From Nannocystis sp. RBIL2 (GTDB lineage: Bacteria > Myxococcota_A > Polyangia > Nannocystales > Nannocystaceae): 64,000 nucleotides of DNA. Positions 35,349 through 43,616 of this stretch are shown piece after piece (the first letter of the stretch is position 1; the number at the start of each line of letters is the position of its first letter). Under the pieces are notes generated by a model. That model was not told the origin of the DNA and did not search any database. It saw only the letters and a list, made by a program, of their open reading frames with translations. The stretch lies in assembly GCF_026626745.1 (NCBI RefSeq), contig NZ_JAPNJW010000002.1:868001-932000 (forward strand), in the 5' to 3' direction. Made by a program: the position numbers and the translations under genes.

Positions 35349-36218
35349 TTAGCGAGTGTCCTGGGTAAACACCCCGCGGACAAAGAAGCTGAGGAGTTCG
35401 TCAGCGAGCCGATCTGGATCGGCGAAGGGCGTGGGCGGCGCCGCAGAAGCGACACCGACTTCGCCTGGTTCGCTGGCTGCGGACAACGCCGAAGGCTCGC
35501 TCGCTTCGCCCGCAAGCGCACTCGGCGCGGTCGAGGTCGCGCGTCGTCCCGCGAGCATGCGCGTGAGGATCTCTTTCAGCGCACCGAGAGCGCTGACGGC
35601 GATGATCGTCTCGTCGCACTCGCGCGCGATCCCGAGGCGATGACCCACGCGGACCGCCTGTCCGATCAGTCCGATCACTTGCTCGTAGAAGAGGTCGAGC
35701 TGCGCTCGCGCCTCGGCATCGAGCGCGTCGTCGCGGAGCACGATCGTCGCGAGATCTTCGTGCTGCAGCACGGTGTGGATCACACGGCGAAAGTTGGCCC
35801 GCATCTGGGCCAGCGGTTCGCCCTCGGTCGGGTCGAGCGAGATCTTGCGGACGCTGCCGCGAATGACCGCCAAAAACCCCGCCGAGAGAGCGGCGAAGAT
35901 CTCACGCTTGTTCGTGAAGTAGAGATAGAAAGTGCCGCGCGCGATCCGGGCGGCGTCGATGATGTCGCCGACCGACGTCGCGTGGTAGCCCTTCTCCTTG
36001 AACACCTGGGTGGCGGCCGCCAGGATGAGCCCGCGCCGCTGTTCCCGCCGCGCTTGCGCACGCGCAGAACGGCCGTCCGTACCACCCTCAGCCTCGCCCT
36101 GGGCACCTTCGTCCGCGGCCGAGTCCGGTCGGCCCGCAACCGGCCGCAGGCGGCCAAAACCGCGCGGATCGGCGGCGGCGAGAGCGCCCTGGGCGGCCGG
36201 TCCTGTCCCCTCGTCCAT
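35349..36218 (-). CDS. TetR/AcrR-family transcriptional regulator
   Basis: 289 residues from the ATG at 36218; an ATG at 36263 is possible but would overlap a -35-like box. After an acidic, Gly/Ala-rich N-terminal stretch of about 50 residues, the TetR DNA-binding helices are clear: GLILAAATQVFKEKGYHATS, VGDIIDAARIARGTFYLYFTNKRE. The ligand domain follows to about residue 235. A Ser/Ala-rich spacer precedes the last helix (RLADELLSFFVRGVF). It is divergent from the ribbon-helix-helix gene. Ligand and targets are unknown. Confidence 0.9.
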   Translation of the reverse strand: MDEGTGPAAQGALAAADPRGFGRLRPVAGRPDSAADEGAQGEAEGGTDGRSARAQARREQRRGLILAAATQVFKEKGYHATSVGDIIDAARIARGTFYLYFTNKREIFAALSAGFLAVIRGSVRKISLDPTEGEPLAQMRANFRRVIHTVLQHEDLATIVLRDDALDAEARAQLDLFYEQVIGLIGQAVRVGHRLGIARECDETIIAVSALGALKEILTRMLAGRRATSTAPSALAGEASEPSALSAASEPGEVGVASAAPPTPFADPDRLADELLSFFVRGVFTQDTR

Positions 36219-36252
36219 CCCCGGCGCGCCGTGGTCGGCGTCATGCTCGCGG

Positions 36253-36282
36253 TTGACAGCCAAACGCCGCGAAGCCTACCCT
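36253..36282 (+). promoter_or_regulatory. Candidate sigma-70 promoter of the ribbon-helix-helix gene
   Basis: A consensus TTGACA lies at 36253-36258 and a weak -10 (TACCCT, 36277-36282) 18 bases later, in a locally AT-richer stretch. The start codon at 36320 is preceded by GGAG at 36304-36307. The -10 match is only 3 of 6. Confidence 0.4.
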
Positions 36283-36319
36283 AAATTCCGCGATTTTCAC
36301 CAGCGGAGACCACATCGGC

Positions 36320-36529
36320 ATGGCTAGCTCGGACAAGCGCAAGCAGTCGCTCTATTTCCCCGAACAAATGCTTAAGGAGATCCAGGAGGAGGCGAACCGC
36401 CAGGACCGCTCGCTTTCGTGGATCGTCCAGAAAGCCTGGAAGATCGCGCGCAAGGACATCATGAAGTACCCCAGCGTCAACGAACTCGCGGATGACGCCC
36501 CGGATGACGAGCGCGGGCGGAACGAGTAA
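36320..36529 (+). CDS. Small ribbon-helix-helix (CopG/Arc-like) protein
   Basis: 69 residues. KQSLYFPEQMLKEIQEEANR followed by QDRSLSWIVQKAWKIARKDI has the beta-strand, helix A, turn (DRSLS), helix B pattern of ribbon-helix-helix DNA-binding proteins. An acidic tail (DDAPDDERGRNE) follows. The gene overlaps the start of the following hydrolase gene by 38 bases in another frame. No toxin-like partner is visible, so it need not be an antitoxin. An autoregulator or chromosomal RHH regulator is likely. Confidence 0.8.
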   Translation: MASSDKRKQSLYFPEQMLKEIQEEANRQDRSLSWIVQKAWKIARKDIMKYPSVNELADDAPDDERGRNE

Positions 36530-37451
36530 CCGCTCCCCCGACCCCTTGGCGGCCGGGCCGCTCGCGCTTCGCCTTCGGCGTGACGACGGGGCTTCGATTC
36601 GCCTCTTCGTCAGCGGCCCCAAGGACGCTCCCCCACCCGCGATCTTGATCCTGGACGGCCTCGGCTGCGCAGGATGGGCTTTTGAACGCATCGTGCCGCT
36701 GCTCAGCGAGCAGCGGCGCGTCGTGTTCATGCATTATCGCGGGCATGGACAGTCCCCCGACCCGCCGCGGCCGTGGCGGCTCAGCATCCCCACGCTGGCC
36801 GACGACGCCGCGGCGGCATGCGAGCACCTCGGCGTCGGCCCGGTGGTCGTGGTCGGCTTCTCCATGGGCTTCCCGGTCGCGCTGGAGCTGTACCGCCGGC
36901 ATCGCGAACGCGTGGCCGGCTTGCTCTCGTTGGCCGGGCCCAGCGGCCGCGTGCTCGACAGCTTCCAGGGCACGCAGAACTTCCGTCGCCTGCTGCCGCT
37001 CGCGCTCGCGGCCACCAAGATCGCCCGCGACGTCACGACCCGTACGTGGCGCAAGTGGCTGCCCTCCCCGCTCTCGCGCGAGCTCAGCCTGCGCAGCGGC
37101 CAGGTCAACGCCGAGCGCATCGAGGTCGCCGACCTCGAGCTGTACATGCGCGGCATCGCGGCGATGAACCCCGAGCTGTTCCTCGCGGTCGTCGACGAAG
37201 CCCAGCGCCACAGCGCCGCCGACGTCCTGCCGACCATCGCAGTGCCCACTCTGGTGGTGGCCGGAGCGCGCGACAACTTCGTCCCGCTGGCGACGATGCG
37301 GGCCCTGGTGGCCCAGATCCCCCGCGCCCAGTGGAAAGTTTACCCCGCCGCCACGCACGCGCTGCCAGCCGAGTTCCCGCTGGAGATCGCCGACGAGATC
37401 GCCGGCTTCATCGACCACACCGTGGCGCCTTCGATGTCCTCAGGGACATGA
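36492..37451 (+). CDS. Alpha/beta hydrolase
   Basis: 319 residues from the ATG at 36492 (a second ATG at 36504). ILILDGLGCAGWAF supplies the oxyanion region, RGHGQSPDP the conserved turn, and VVVVGFSMGFPVALELY the nucleophile elbow (GFSMG, Ser at about residue 128). VPTLVVAGARDNFVP carries the acid residue and PAATHALPAEFP the catalytic His. The triad is complete. The closest known relatives act as esterases or haloperoxidase-like hydrolases, but the substrate cannot be told. The stop codon lies inside a GGACATG hairpin (37434-37449). Confidence 0.88.
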   Translation: MTPRMTSAGGTSNRSPDPLAAGPLALRLRRDDGASIRLFVSGPKDAPPPAILILDGLGCAGWAFERIVPLLSEQRRVVFMHYRGHGQSPDPPRPWRLSIPTLADDAAAACEHLGVGPVVVVGFSMGFPVALELYRRHRERVAGLLSLAGPSGRVLDSFQGTQNFRRLLPLALAATKIARDVTTRTWRKWLPSPLSRELSLRSGQVNAERIEVADLELYMRGIAAMNPELFLAVVDEAQRHSAADVLPTIAVPTLVVAGARDNFVPLATMRALVAQIPRAQWKVYPAATHALPAEFPLEIADEIAGFIDHTVAPSMSSGT

Positions 37452-37478
37452 CCTCTTAGACATGGCCGAAAGGCCATG
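37434..37478. repeat. Two hairpin-family copies at the hydrolase stop codon
   Basis: ATGTCC-TCAG-GGACAT (37434-37449) includes the stop codon. It is followed by a perfect CATGGCC-GAAA-GGCCATG stem with a GNRA tetraloop (37461-37478). The 255 bases from here to the mlaD stop hold no gene. Confidence 0.65.
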
Positions 37479-37732
37479 CAGCACGGCCCGCTGGCCCGCG
37501 CCAGCGGCCACGCGCTCCCGATATCCTCGCGCCCCTCCGTCCGCGCGCAGTCGGGCTTCGTCGGCTGACGGCCGCCGGCCTTCGCCTCAGGCGGCTGCAC
37601 GTGCGTCCGTGCGAGGGGGCGGGCTCCGCGACGGTTCGCGCGTCTCCACGGCCCTTCGAGAGCCACGCGGCTCAGCGCGCCGCGCCTCGGGCTGCGGTCC
37701 GCACCGCGGACCGGCTCACGTCCGCGTCGGCC

Positions 37733-39085
37733 TCACTTGGGCTTGGCGGTGGGCGCGGCGGAGCTGGCGGCCTCGTCCTTCTCGACGACGAAACGGACCA
37801 GCTTCTTGATGGTGTTGTTGCGCTCGATGTTGCCGAGGATCTTCACCAGGTCGTCGTACGCCTTGGGGTCCTTGAGCAGCTTGCCGAGCGTGCCGTCGCC
37901 CTTCTCGATGGTGGAGACGACCTTGCTGACGTTGTCGAGCGTCTCCTCGAGGTCCTTCACCATCTCGCCCTTCGGGTCGTAGACGACCTTGGCGAGCAGG
38001 CTCTTGTTGTTCGGATCCTTGAGGTCCTTGATGACCGTCGAGACGTCCGACATCACCTTGCGGCCGTCGTCGACCAGCGGCTGCAGGTTGTCGTCGATCT
38101 TCGTCATGCTGCTCTTGGCCTTGGCGACGAAGCCGTTGAGGTTCTGCGCGGTGTCGCGGACGCTGCGGAGCGTCGCCCCGAAGTCGCGCACGTACTGGTC
38201 GTCGTTGAGCAGCGCGCCGACCAGGCCCTTGCCTTCGGCGATCTGGCGCGACACCTCGTTGACGTTGGCGAGCAGGCCCTGGACGTTGCGGATCGTCTTC
38301 TCGTCGCCCATCGCCGACGCGAGCTCGGCGATGCCGCCGATCGTCTCCTCGACCTTGCCGAACACGCCGTCGACGCGCTCCTTGACGTTGTCGAGCTCCT
38401 CGATGAGCGAGGGCGTGGTCTGGATCCGGCCGCCGGAGGGGATCGGCGCGCCACGGCCGACCGAGATCTGGACCAGCTGATCGCCGAGGAGGCCGTTCTG
38501 CGACACCGTGGCGCGGCTGTCCTCGCGGATGTGCTGCAGGCTGTCGGCGAACACGCTGAGGGTCACGCGGATGCGCTTGTGGTCGGTCGTGAAGCCGTCG
38601 CACACGCCCGTGTTGCCGGTCCACGAGACGCGGCGGTAGCGGCGGCGGAACTCCTGCGTGACGCACACCTCGTCCTCGCGGCACTGCGAGTCTTCCTCGC
38701 ACGGCGGGTGGAGGTCCTTGTTGAAGGAGTACGCCTCGAGCTCGGCGCACTTGCCCTCGGGCGCGCAGAACATGGTGCGGTCGCAGTCGTCCGTGCGCTC
38801 CTGGCCGAAGCGGCCGCGGTCCTCGGTCAACGGGTTGCACGGGTACTCGAGCTCGACGAACTCGCGGTCCTGCACCACCCCGATCTCGATGCCCTCGAGC
38901 TGGACCGGGCTGCCCTTCTTGAGGCCCGAGACCTGGCGGAAGTCGGCGTAGACGAGGCCCTTCTCCTTCCAGGTGCCCTTGCCCTGACCGATGATGAAGA
39001 TCGACAGCACCCCGACGGCGCCGAGGCCCAGCACGAACAGGCCGACGATCAAGTTGAGGCGTGCTTCGTCCTTGCGGTTGGCCAT
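37733..39085 (-). CDS. mlaD: MlaD/MCE-family substrate-binding protein with a Cys-rich insertion
   Basis: 450 residues from the ATG at 39085, which shares its A with the mlaF stop (TGATG). An N-terminal membrane anchor (LNLIVGLFVLGLGAVGVLSIF) leads into an MCE domain (VYADFRQVSGLKKGSPVQLEGIEIG). The domain is interrupted at about residues 80-150 by a segment with seven Cys (CNPLT to VCVTQ) and then resumes with IRVTLSVFADSLQHIRED and NGLLGDQLVQISVG. The rest is a long helical region (about 225-440), as in tunnel-forming MCE proteins. MlaD-type proteins carry phospholipids between membranes with MlaE and MlaF. Confidence 0.88.
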   Translation of the reverse strand: MANRKDEARLNLIVGLFVLGLGAVGVLSIFIIGQGKGTWKEKGLVYADFRQVSGLKKGSPVQLEGIEIGVVQDREFVELEYPCNPLTEDRGRFGQERTDDCDRTMFCAPEGKCAELEAYSFNKDLHPPCEEDSQCREDEVCVTQEFRRRYRRVSWTGNTGVCDGFTTDHKRIRVTLSVFADSLQHIREDSRATVSQNGLLGDQLVQISVGRGAPIPSGGRIQTTPSLIEELDNVKERVDGVFGKVEETIGGIAELASAMGDEKTIRNVQGLLANVNEVSRQIAEGKGLVGALLNDDQYVRDFGATLRSVRDTAQNLNGFVAKAKSSMTKIDDNLQPLVDDGRKVMSDVSTVIKDLKDPNNKSLLAKVVYDPKGEMVKDLEETLDNVSKVVSTIEKGDGTLGKLLKDPKAYDDLVKILGNIERNNTIKKLVRFVVEKDEAASSAAPTAKPK

Positions 39086-39843
39086 CAGTCCTGGTCCTCG
39101 TGATAGATGCCGTTGATGAACTCGTGGACCTCGGGCGCCGGGTTCGCCTGGATCTCGGCGGGGGTGCCGATGTACGGGAACTTCCGCTGCCACAGCATCG
39201 CCACGCGGTTCGAGCAGTTCCACGCGATCGGCATGTCGTGGGTCACGACGATGCTGGTCACGCCGAGCTCTTTCTGCAGCTTCCGGATCATGTGGCCGAT
39301 GCGCTCGATGTTGGCCGGGTCGAGGCCGGTCGTCGGCTCATCGTACAGGATCACCTCGGGCTTGATGGCGATCGATCGCGCGAGCGCGGCGCGCTTGCGC
39401 ATGCCGCCGCTGAGGCTGGCGGGCATCCGATAGAGGATGTCCTTGTCGTACCCGAGACCCACCATGTCGAGGCACTCCCTCGCGCGCTCGAGCATCTCCT
39501 GGTCCGACATCTTGGTGTGCTCGCGCAGCGCGTAGGTGACGTTGTCGAACACGCTCATGGAGTCAAAGAGCGCGCCGCCCTGGAACACCATCGCCACGTT
39601 GCGGCGCAGCTCGCGGAGGTTCTCGGCGTCCATCTCGCCGACCTCCTTGCCGCGGTACAGCACGTGGCCGGCCTCGTACGGCAGCAGCCCGATCATCAGC
39701 TTGAGGCACACGCTCTTGCCCATGCCGCTGCCGCCGATGATCGTGAACGTCTCGCCGGCCTCGACGGCGAAGCTCATGTCTTCGTAGATGATGTTGTCGC
39801 CGAAGCGCTTGTAGACGTTGCGGAGCTCGATGATCGGCGCCAT
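39085..39843 (-). CDS. mlaF: Mla-type ABC transporter ATP-binding protein
   Basis: 252 residues. Walker A is GGSGMGKS (about residues 37-44), the Q-loop is MVFQGGALFDS, the ABC signature is LSGGMRKRAALARS, Walker B is VILYDEPTTGLDP, and the switch His is in VVTHDM. GALFDSMSVFDNV and LSGGM(R/K)KR are typical of the MlaF subgroup. It energises lipid transport through MlaE. It lies between mlaE (6-base gap) and mlaD (1-base overlap), confirming the operon. Confidence 0.93.
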   Translation of the reverse strand: MAPIIELRNVYKRFGDNIIYEDMSFAVEAGETFTIIGGSGMGKSVCLKLMIGLLPYEAGHVLYRGKEVGEMDAENLRELRRNVAMVFQGGALFDSMSVFDNVTYALREHTKMSDQEMLERARECLDMVGLGYDKDILYRMPASLSGGMRKRAALARSIAIKPEVILYDEPTTGLDPANIERIGHMIRKLQKELGVTSIVVTHDMPIAWNCSNRVAMLWQRKFPYIGTPAEIQANPAPEVHEFINGIYHEDQD

Positions 39844-39849
39844 GGCGAA

Positions 39850-40635
39850 CTATCCGACCGGCAGGAAGATCGTCGTCAGCACGAAGTCGAACACGATGAT
39901 CGCCACGCTGGTGGCGACCACGGTGTTGGTGGTCGAGATACCGACCGCCTCGGTGCCGAACTTGGTCTGAAAACCCTGATAGCAGCCGATGAGGCCGACC
40001 AGCAGGCCGAACGTGAACGACTTCACGAGGCCCGAGATGTAGTCCATCGGGTACAGCTCGTCGATGTACGTCTCGTAGAAGTACTCGGCCGGGACGTCGA
40101 ACACGAGGTCAGCGATGAAGGCGCCGCCGATCAGCGCGAGGACGTTGCCGTAGATGTTGAGCAGCGGCAGCGTGACCGTCGAGGCGACGAGGCGCGGCCA
40201 CACCAGCTTCTTGATCGGGTCGGCGCCGAGCGAGGCGATGGCGTCGATCTGCTCCGAGACCTTCATCGACCCGAGCTCGGCGGTGACGCCCGTCGCGATC
40301 TTGGCGCCGATCGTCAGCGCCATCAGCGTGGGCACGAGCTCGCGCACGAGCGCGAGCGCGGCGGCCGAGCCGACGGCGTTCTTGGCGCCGAAGCCCATCA
40401 GCGCCTCGCCGAACTGCCACGTCAGCGCCATGCCGACGAACACGCCCATGAGCGTCGACAGCGGGAGGCTGCGGATGCCGAGGGCGACGATCTGCGAGAA
40501 GACGTCGTAGATGCCCCACGGCCGCTGGACGCCGCGGATGAGCGACCGACCGAGCAGGAGCGAGATGCCGCCTGCCCAGTCGAAGCCGGCGCGGATCGCT
40601 TCACCGATGTATTCGAACGGTCTGCGCACGCTCAC
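39850..40635 (-). CDS. mlaE: Mla-type ABC transporter permease
   Basis: 261 residues with five or so membrane spans. RSLPLSTLMGVFVGMALTWQ, RELVPTLMALTIGAKIATG, VTAELGSMKVSEQIDAI and LGADPIKKLVWPRLVAST are the conserved MlaE blocks. The ELGSMKVSEQIDA segment is the cytoplasmic coupling loop. It forms the inner-membrane lipid channel with MlaF and MlaD. The start codon overlaps the stop of the upstream lipoprotein gene (ATGA). Confidence 0.93.
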   Translation of the reverse strand: MSVRRPFEYIGEAIRAGFDWAGGISLLLGRSLIRGVQRPWGIYDVFSQIVALGIRSLPLSTLMGVFVGMALTWQFGEALMGFGAKNAVGSAAALALVRELVPTLMALTIGAKIATGVTAELGSMKVSEQIDAIASLGADPIKKLVWPRLVASTVTLPLLNIYGNVLALIGGAFIADLVFDVPAEYFYETYIDELYPMDYISGLVKSFTFGLLVGLIGCYQGFQTKFGTEAVGISTTNTVVATSVAIIVFDFVLTTIFLPVG

Positions 40636-41177
40636 CCGCCCCGGGTCGGGAAGGCAAACCCGTTGACGACCTTGGCGAAGTCTCCGCGTCCGCTCTCAAA
40701 GCTGCGCGGCGGCGCGATGTACTCGAGGTCGAACAGGCAGCCGTCTTTCTTCACCACGTAAATCTCCATCTGGGTCTTGATGACCCCGTCGATGGAGGCA
40801 AGCACGACGGTGCGGACCGCGTCGCGCTGGATCAGCGTGATCCGATCCTGCGACACCACCTCCCACTCACGAAAATCGATGCGCAAGTGGTCGGTGAACT
40901 GCTCGAGCGAGCTGTCGCCGTGCATCTCGCACTGGCTGTCGAGCACGATGACGGCGTCGAGCCCGTCATTGTACCACGCGACCTGGGTGCCCTTTTGCGA
41001 GAGCGGGCGCCAGGCCGAGCCGGGGCTGCCGAAGCTGTAGGTCGCTTCATGCGAGACCGACGTCTCACGGCGCTTGTAGTAGGTGTTACCGTAGCCGACC
41101 CAGCCGCTGCACCCCGTGGCCACCACGGAGACGAGAGCGACGCCGAGAAGGACCTGGGGGGAGCTGGAGGGCCGCAC
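40632..41177 (-). CDS. Hypothetical lipoprotein at the head of the Mla operon
   Basis: 181 residues from the GTG at 41177, giving VRPSSSPQVLLGVALVSVVATGC, a well-formed lipoprotein signal; an ATG at 41246 would add 23 residues. The mature part is mixed alpha/beta with LDAVIVLDSQCEMHGDSSLE, RTVVLASIDGVIKTQMEIYV and LEYIAPPRSFESGR. It does not match MlaA, MlaB or MlaC in any way I can see. Its overlap with mlaE (ATGA) implies translational coupling, and so a role in the same lipid-trafficking complex, perhaps replacing the periplasmic or outer-membrane partner. Confidence 0.78.
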   Translation of the reverse strand: MRPSSSPQVLLGVALVSVVATGCSGWVGYGNTYYKRRETSVSHEATYSFGSPGSAWRPLSQKGTQVAWYNDGLDAVIVLDSQCEMHGDSSLEQFTDHLRIDFREWEVVSQDRITLIQRDAVRTVVLASIDGVIKTQMEIYVVKKDGCLFDLEYIAPPRSFESGRGDFAKVVNGFAFPTRGG

Positions 41178-41252
41178 GGGCGGCGCCAGTGTAACAGCGT
41201 ATGCGGAGCCAGCACCACGGCGCGCCTGAGCAGCCCAGACATTCACTCGGGG

Positions 41253-42164
41253 TCAATCGGCCCCGCCCGCTGGCAGCCACAGATCAGCCAGCGCGAGGTG
41301 ATGTTCGGGGCCCCAGGCGGCCGCCAGGCCTGGACAGGGACCGTGCGGCGAGGCTCCAGCGAGGTCTGTCGACCACACCGCGTACGTCTGGAGCAAAGAG
41401 AGCGTCTCGGGGTGCGGGTGACAGTAGGAATTGTCGCCGCCCGCAGAGATGATGACCAGCGCGGGCGCTGCAGCGGCCAGAACGGCCTGGGAGATCCCGG
41501 TGCGGCTGCCGTGGTGGCTGGTCCACAACACATCGACGGCGCCGCATGCACGTGCAGCGGCCTCGACCTGGACGAACGGGAGATCGCCTGGAGCGAGAAG
41601 CGTGGTGCCTTCGACCTCGATGCACAGGGCCAGACCGCGCTCGTTTTCGGCCGCGCGCTCTGGCGGCGAACCCGCAGCGACGACGCGGACCGTCATGCCC
41701 GGCGCGTCCCAGCGATCGCCGGGACGCGCGGCGGTGCGAGGAGAGCCGGCCGCGGCGTAGGCGATCGCGGCGGGGGTCTCGGGCATGCCACCCATGCCGC
41801 GATCCCAGCGCTCGCGCAGCTCGAGATCGTCGTCGGTGCCGGCGAGGTTGTCGGGCCCGGCGAGCGCGCGCGCGAAGCCGCCGATGTGGTCGTTGTCGAA
41901 GTGGGAGAAGATCCACAGGTCGACTGCGGCGAGGTCGTGCGCGGCCAGAGCGGCGAGGATCGGCTCGCTCGCAGGCGGCGGACCGGCGTCGATCAGCACT
42001 GTGTGGCCCTCGCGACCGACGAGCAGGAGCGCCGAGCCCTGGCCGACATCGATGAAGTGGAAGCCGGGGCCCGACGGCGGCGGCGCGAGCCCGGGTCCGA
42101 CGTCGAGCGGCGCGAGCGGAGCGGCCGACACGAGCGACAGCGTGAGGAAGAAGTTCGCATGCAC
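41253..42164 (-). CDS. Secreted ComEC/Rec2-like metallo-beta-lactamase-fold protein
   Basis: 303 residues from the GTG at 42164 with signal peptide VHANFFLTLSLVSAAPLAP. FHFIDVGQGSALLLV, VLIDAGPPP and FSHFDNDHIGGF (the HxxxDH metal motif) are typical of the C-terminal domain of ComEC/Rec2. WTSHHGSRTGISQ is the second conserved His block, and SAGGDNSYCHPHPE the third. It lacks the ComEC membrane channel, so it is a free exported hydrolase, probably a nuclease or phosphodiesterase. The start codon lies inside a long inverted repeat shared with the divergent neighbour. It ends 7 bases from the frame of the lipoprotein gene, in the same direction. Confidence 0.82.
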   Translation of the reverse strand: MHANFFLTLSLVSAAPLAPLDVGPGLAPPPSGPGFHFIDVGQGSALLLVGREGHTVLIDAGPPPASEPILAALAAHDLAAVDLWIFSHFDNDHIGGFARALAGPDNLAGTDDDLELRERWDRGMGGMPETPAAIAYAAAGSPRTAARPGDRWDAPGMTVRVVAAGSPPERAAENERGLALCIEVEGTTLLAPGDLPFVQVEAAARACGAVDVLWTSHHGSRTGISQAVLAAAAPALVIISAGGDNSYCHPHPETLSLLQTYAVWSTDLAGASPHGPCPGLAAAWGPEHHLALADLWLPAGGAD

Positions 42165-42262
42165 ACGGTGAGGTCGCTTGAAGCCGACCCTCTTTTGCAG
42201 CGCGACTTTTTTTCGCGGCGGTGCAAGAGCGGGCCCGGTTCGAACGACCTCACCGTGTGACC
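42158..42262. promoter_or_regulatory. Mirror-image start region of two divergent genes
   Basis: CACACGGTGAGGTCG at 42162-42176 is repeated inverted and exact at 42244-42259. Similarity continues inward over about 38 bases per arm (roughly three quarters identical), around an AT-rich centre with T7 at 42207-42213. Both genes start with GTG at the outer edge of the arms (42164 and 42257), so the two leaders are near copies of each other. Confidence 0.7.
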
Positions 42263-43018
42263 CCTGTCCTCGCTCTCTTCTTGTTGTTCTCGCCGGCCGT
42301 CCACGAGCCGCCGGCGCTGCTGCTGCACGGCGGAAGCGCCGCGCCGCGAGCCTGGCTCGGCGCGGTCCGATCGTCCTTGTGGGTCTGCTGGGACGACGGC
42401 AGCCGTCGCGGTGCTCCCGACGCGGCGTGCTGGCAGCGCGTCGATCTTCCGCCCGGCGCGCCCGATCCCCGCGAGGCGCGTGCGGCCTTCCTCGACGCCG
42501 CCACCGCGGTGGTGCGCGGGGCCGACGACGCGACGTTCGTGCTGACGCGCAGCGACCCGTCGCTGCAACCCGCCGACGCGGCGATCGATCCGCGCGAACG
42601 CCTGGCCGCGATCGCCTGCAGTCCCAACGGACATGTCCCGATCTACAGCCGCGGCAGTTGGGCCTGGGCACCCTCCCCTTGCCCGTTGCCAGCCGGTCAG
42701 TGCGTCCGCGGCCCGGCGCTGGCTCGGATGCGCCGGCCGGTCGGGCTGGACGTCTTCGTGCGCCTCGAGCTGCGGGCCGACGCGCGCCAGGGCGTCGGAC
42801 CGGCCGTCGAGGCGACCACGAGCACGTCGGTGGTCGCCAGCCTCGGCGTCGCCTTCGACCCGCTGCGCTGGGTCGGTCGTCAACTCGCCTGGCACGAGCT
42901 GCACGCCGCCCGTCATCCGCAACTGCGCGAGCTGCCGGCGACGCGCAGCCGCGGGCCGCTGGCGACCAAGGAGCGCGAGGCCCTGGCGGCGGTCGTGTGC
43001 GGAGGAGAGGTCCGATGA
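42257..43018 (+). CDS. Hypothetical exported protein
   Basis: 253 residues from the GTG at 42257, with signal peptide VTPVLALFLLFSPAVHEPP. The mature part has several Trp and four or five Cys (SSLWVCWDDGS, AACWQRVDLPPG, CPLPAGQCVRGP). It ends with RQLAWHELHAARH and an Arg/Ala-rich tail. SPNGHV at 42620-42637 is encoded by a hairpin-family insertion. I recognise no family. It is divergent from the metallo-beta-lactamase gene and overlaps the next gene by 4 bases (ATGA), so these two are probably made together. Confidence 0.7.
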   Translation: MTPVLALFLLFSPAVHEPPALLLHGGSAAPRAWLGAVRSSLWVCWDDGSRRGAPDAACWQRVDLPPGAPDPREARAAFLDAATAVVRGADDATFVLTRSDPSLQPADAAIDPRERLAAIACSPNGHVPIYSRGSWAWAPSPCPLPAGQCVRGPALARMRRPVGLDVFVRLELRADARQGVGPAVEATTSTSVVASLGVAFDPLRWVGRQLAWHELHAARHPQLRELPATRSRGPLATKEREALAAVVCGGEVR

Positions 43019-43602
43019 TCGCGGCCGGCTCCTTCCTTCTATGGACCCTGGCGTTCGCGCCGGCGCCTCCGCCCACGCCGGTGCCCGAGCCGGCGGCCCT
43101 CGAGCGAGCGCTGGCGGCCCTGCCGGCGCGGCCGAGCATCGCCGAGGTCCAGCAGGCGGTGATCCAGCGGCTGGCGCTTGGGCCCCGAGGCGCGCGGCGG
43201 CTGCTGGCGCGGGCGAGGGCCGCGGGCGCCCTGCCCAGCCTGCAAGGCGAATACGACCAGACGATCGACCGCGACTACCAGCTCGACCAGGCCGCGGGCA
43301 CGGCCGACGCGCTGACGCAGGACCTGGGCGCCGGGCGAGGCGCGAGGGTCCGGGCGACCTGGGATCTCGGCCGCCTGGTCTTCAACCCGGACGAGCTGCG
43401 GGCCGCCCGGGCGATCCTCGACGCCGCGGCTGAGCGCGAGCGGGTGCTGGTGGCGGTGACCCAGCTTTACTTCGAGCGGCAGCAGCTGTTGCTCGAGATC
43501 GCCCTGCTCCCCGCCCGCGACGGCCAGGAGGCGATCGGTCGGCGAGTGCGGGTCGCCGAGATCGAGGCCGTGCTGACCGGCCTCACCGGCCTCCGCTTCT
43601 GA
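43015..43602 (+). CDS. Hypothetical exported protein, TolC-like helical fragment
   Basis: 195 residues from the ATG at 43015, preceded by a strong GGAGGAGAGG ribosome binding site. The signal peptide is MIAAGSFLLWTLAFAPAP. The rest is long helices with heptad-like Ala/Leu spacing (LQGEYDQTIDRDYQLDQAAG, ARVRATWDLGRLVFNPDEL, LVAVTQLYFERQQLLLEIAL). The WDLGRLVFNPDEL and YFERQQLLLE pattern recalls TolC-type outer-membrane efflux proteins, but it is less than half their length. It may be a truncated or specialised relative. Confidence 0.7.
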   Translation: MIAAGSFLLWTLAFAPAPPPTPVPEPAALERALAALPARPSIAEVQQAVIQRLALGPRGARRLLARARAAGALPSLQGEYDQTIDRDYQLDQAAGTADALTQDLGAGRGARVRATWDLGRLVFNPDELRAARAILDAAAERERVLVAVTQLYFERQQLLLEIALLPARDGQEAIGRRVRVAEIEAVLTGLTGLRF

Positions 43603-43616
43603 TAAGCTCCCCGCTC

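Noticed and set aside
36320..37451. A toxin-antitoxin pair (ribbon-helix-helix plus downstream overlapping gene)
   Set aside because: The downstream protein is a complete alpha/beta hydrolase with all triad elements, not a known toxin; the overlap alone is weak evidence.
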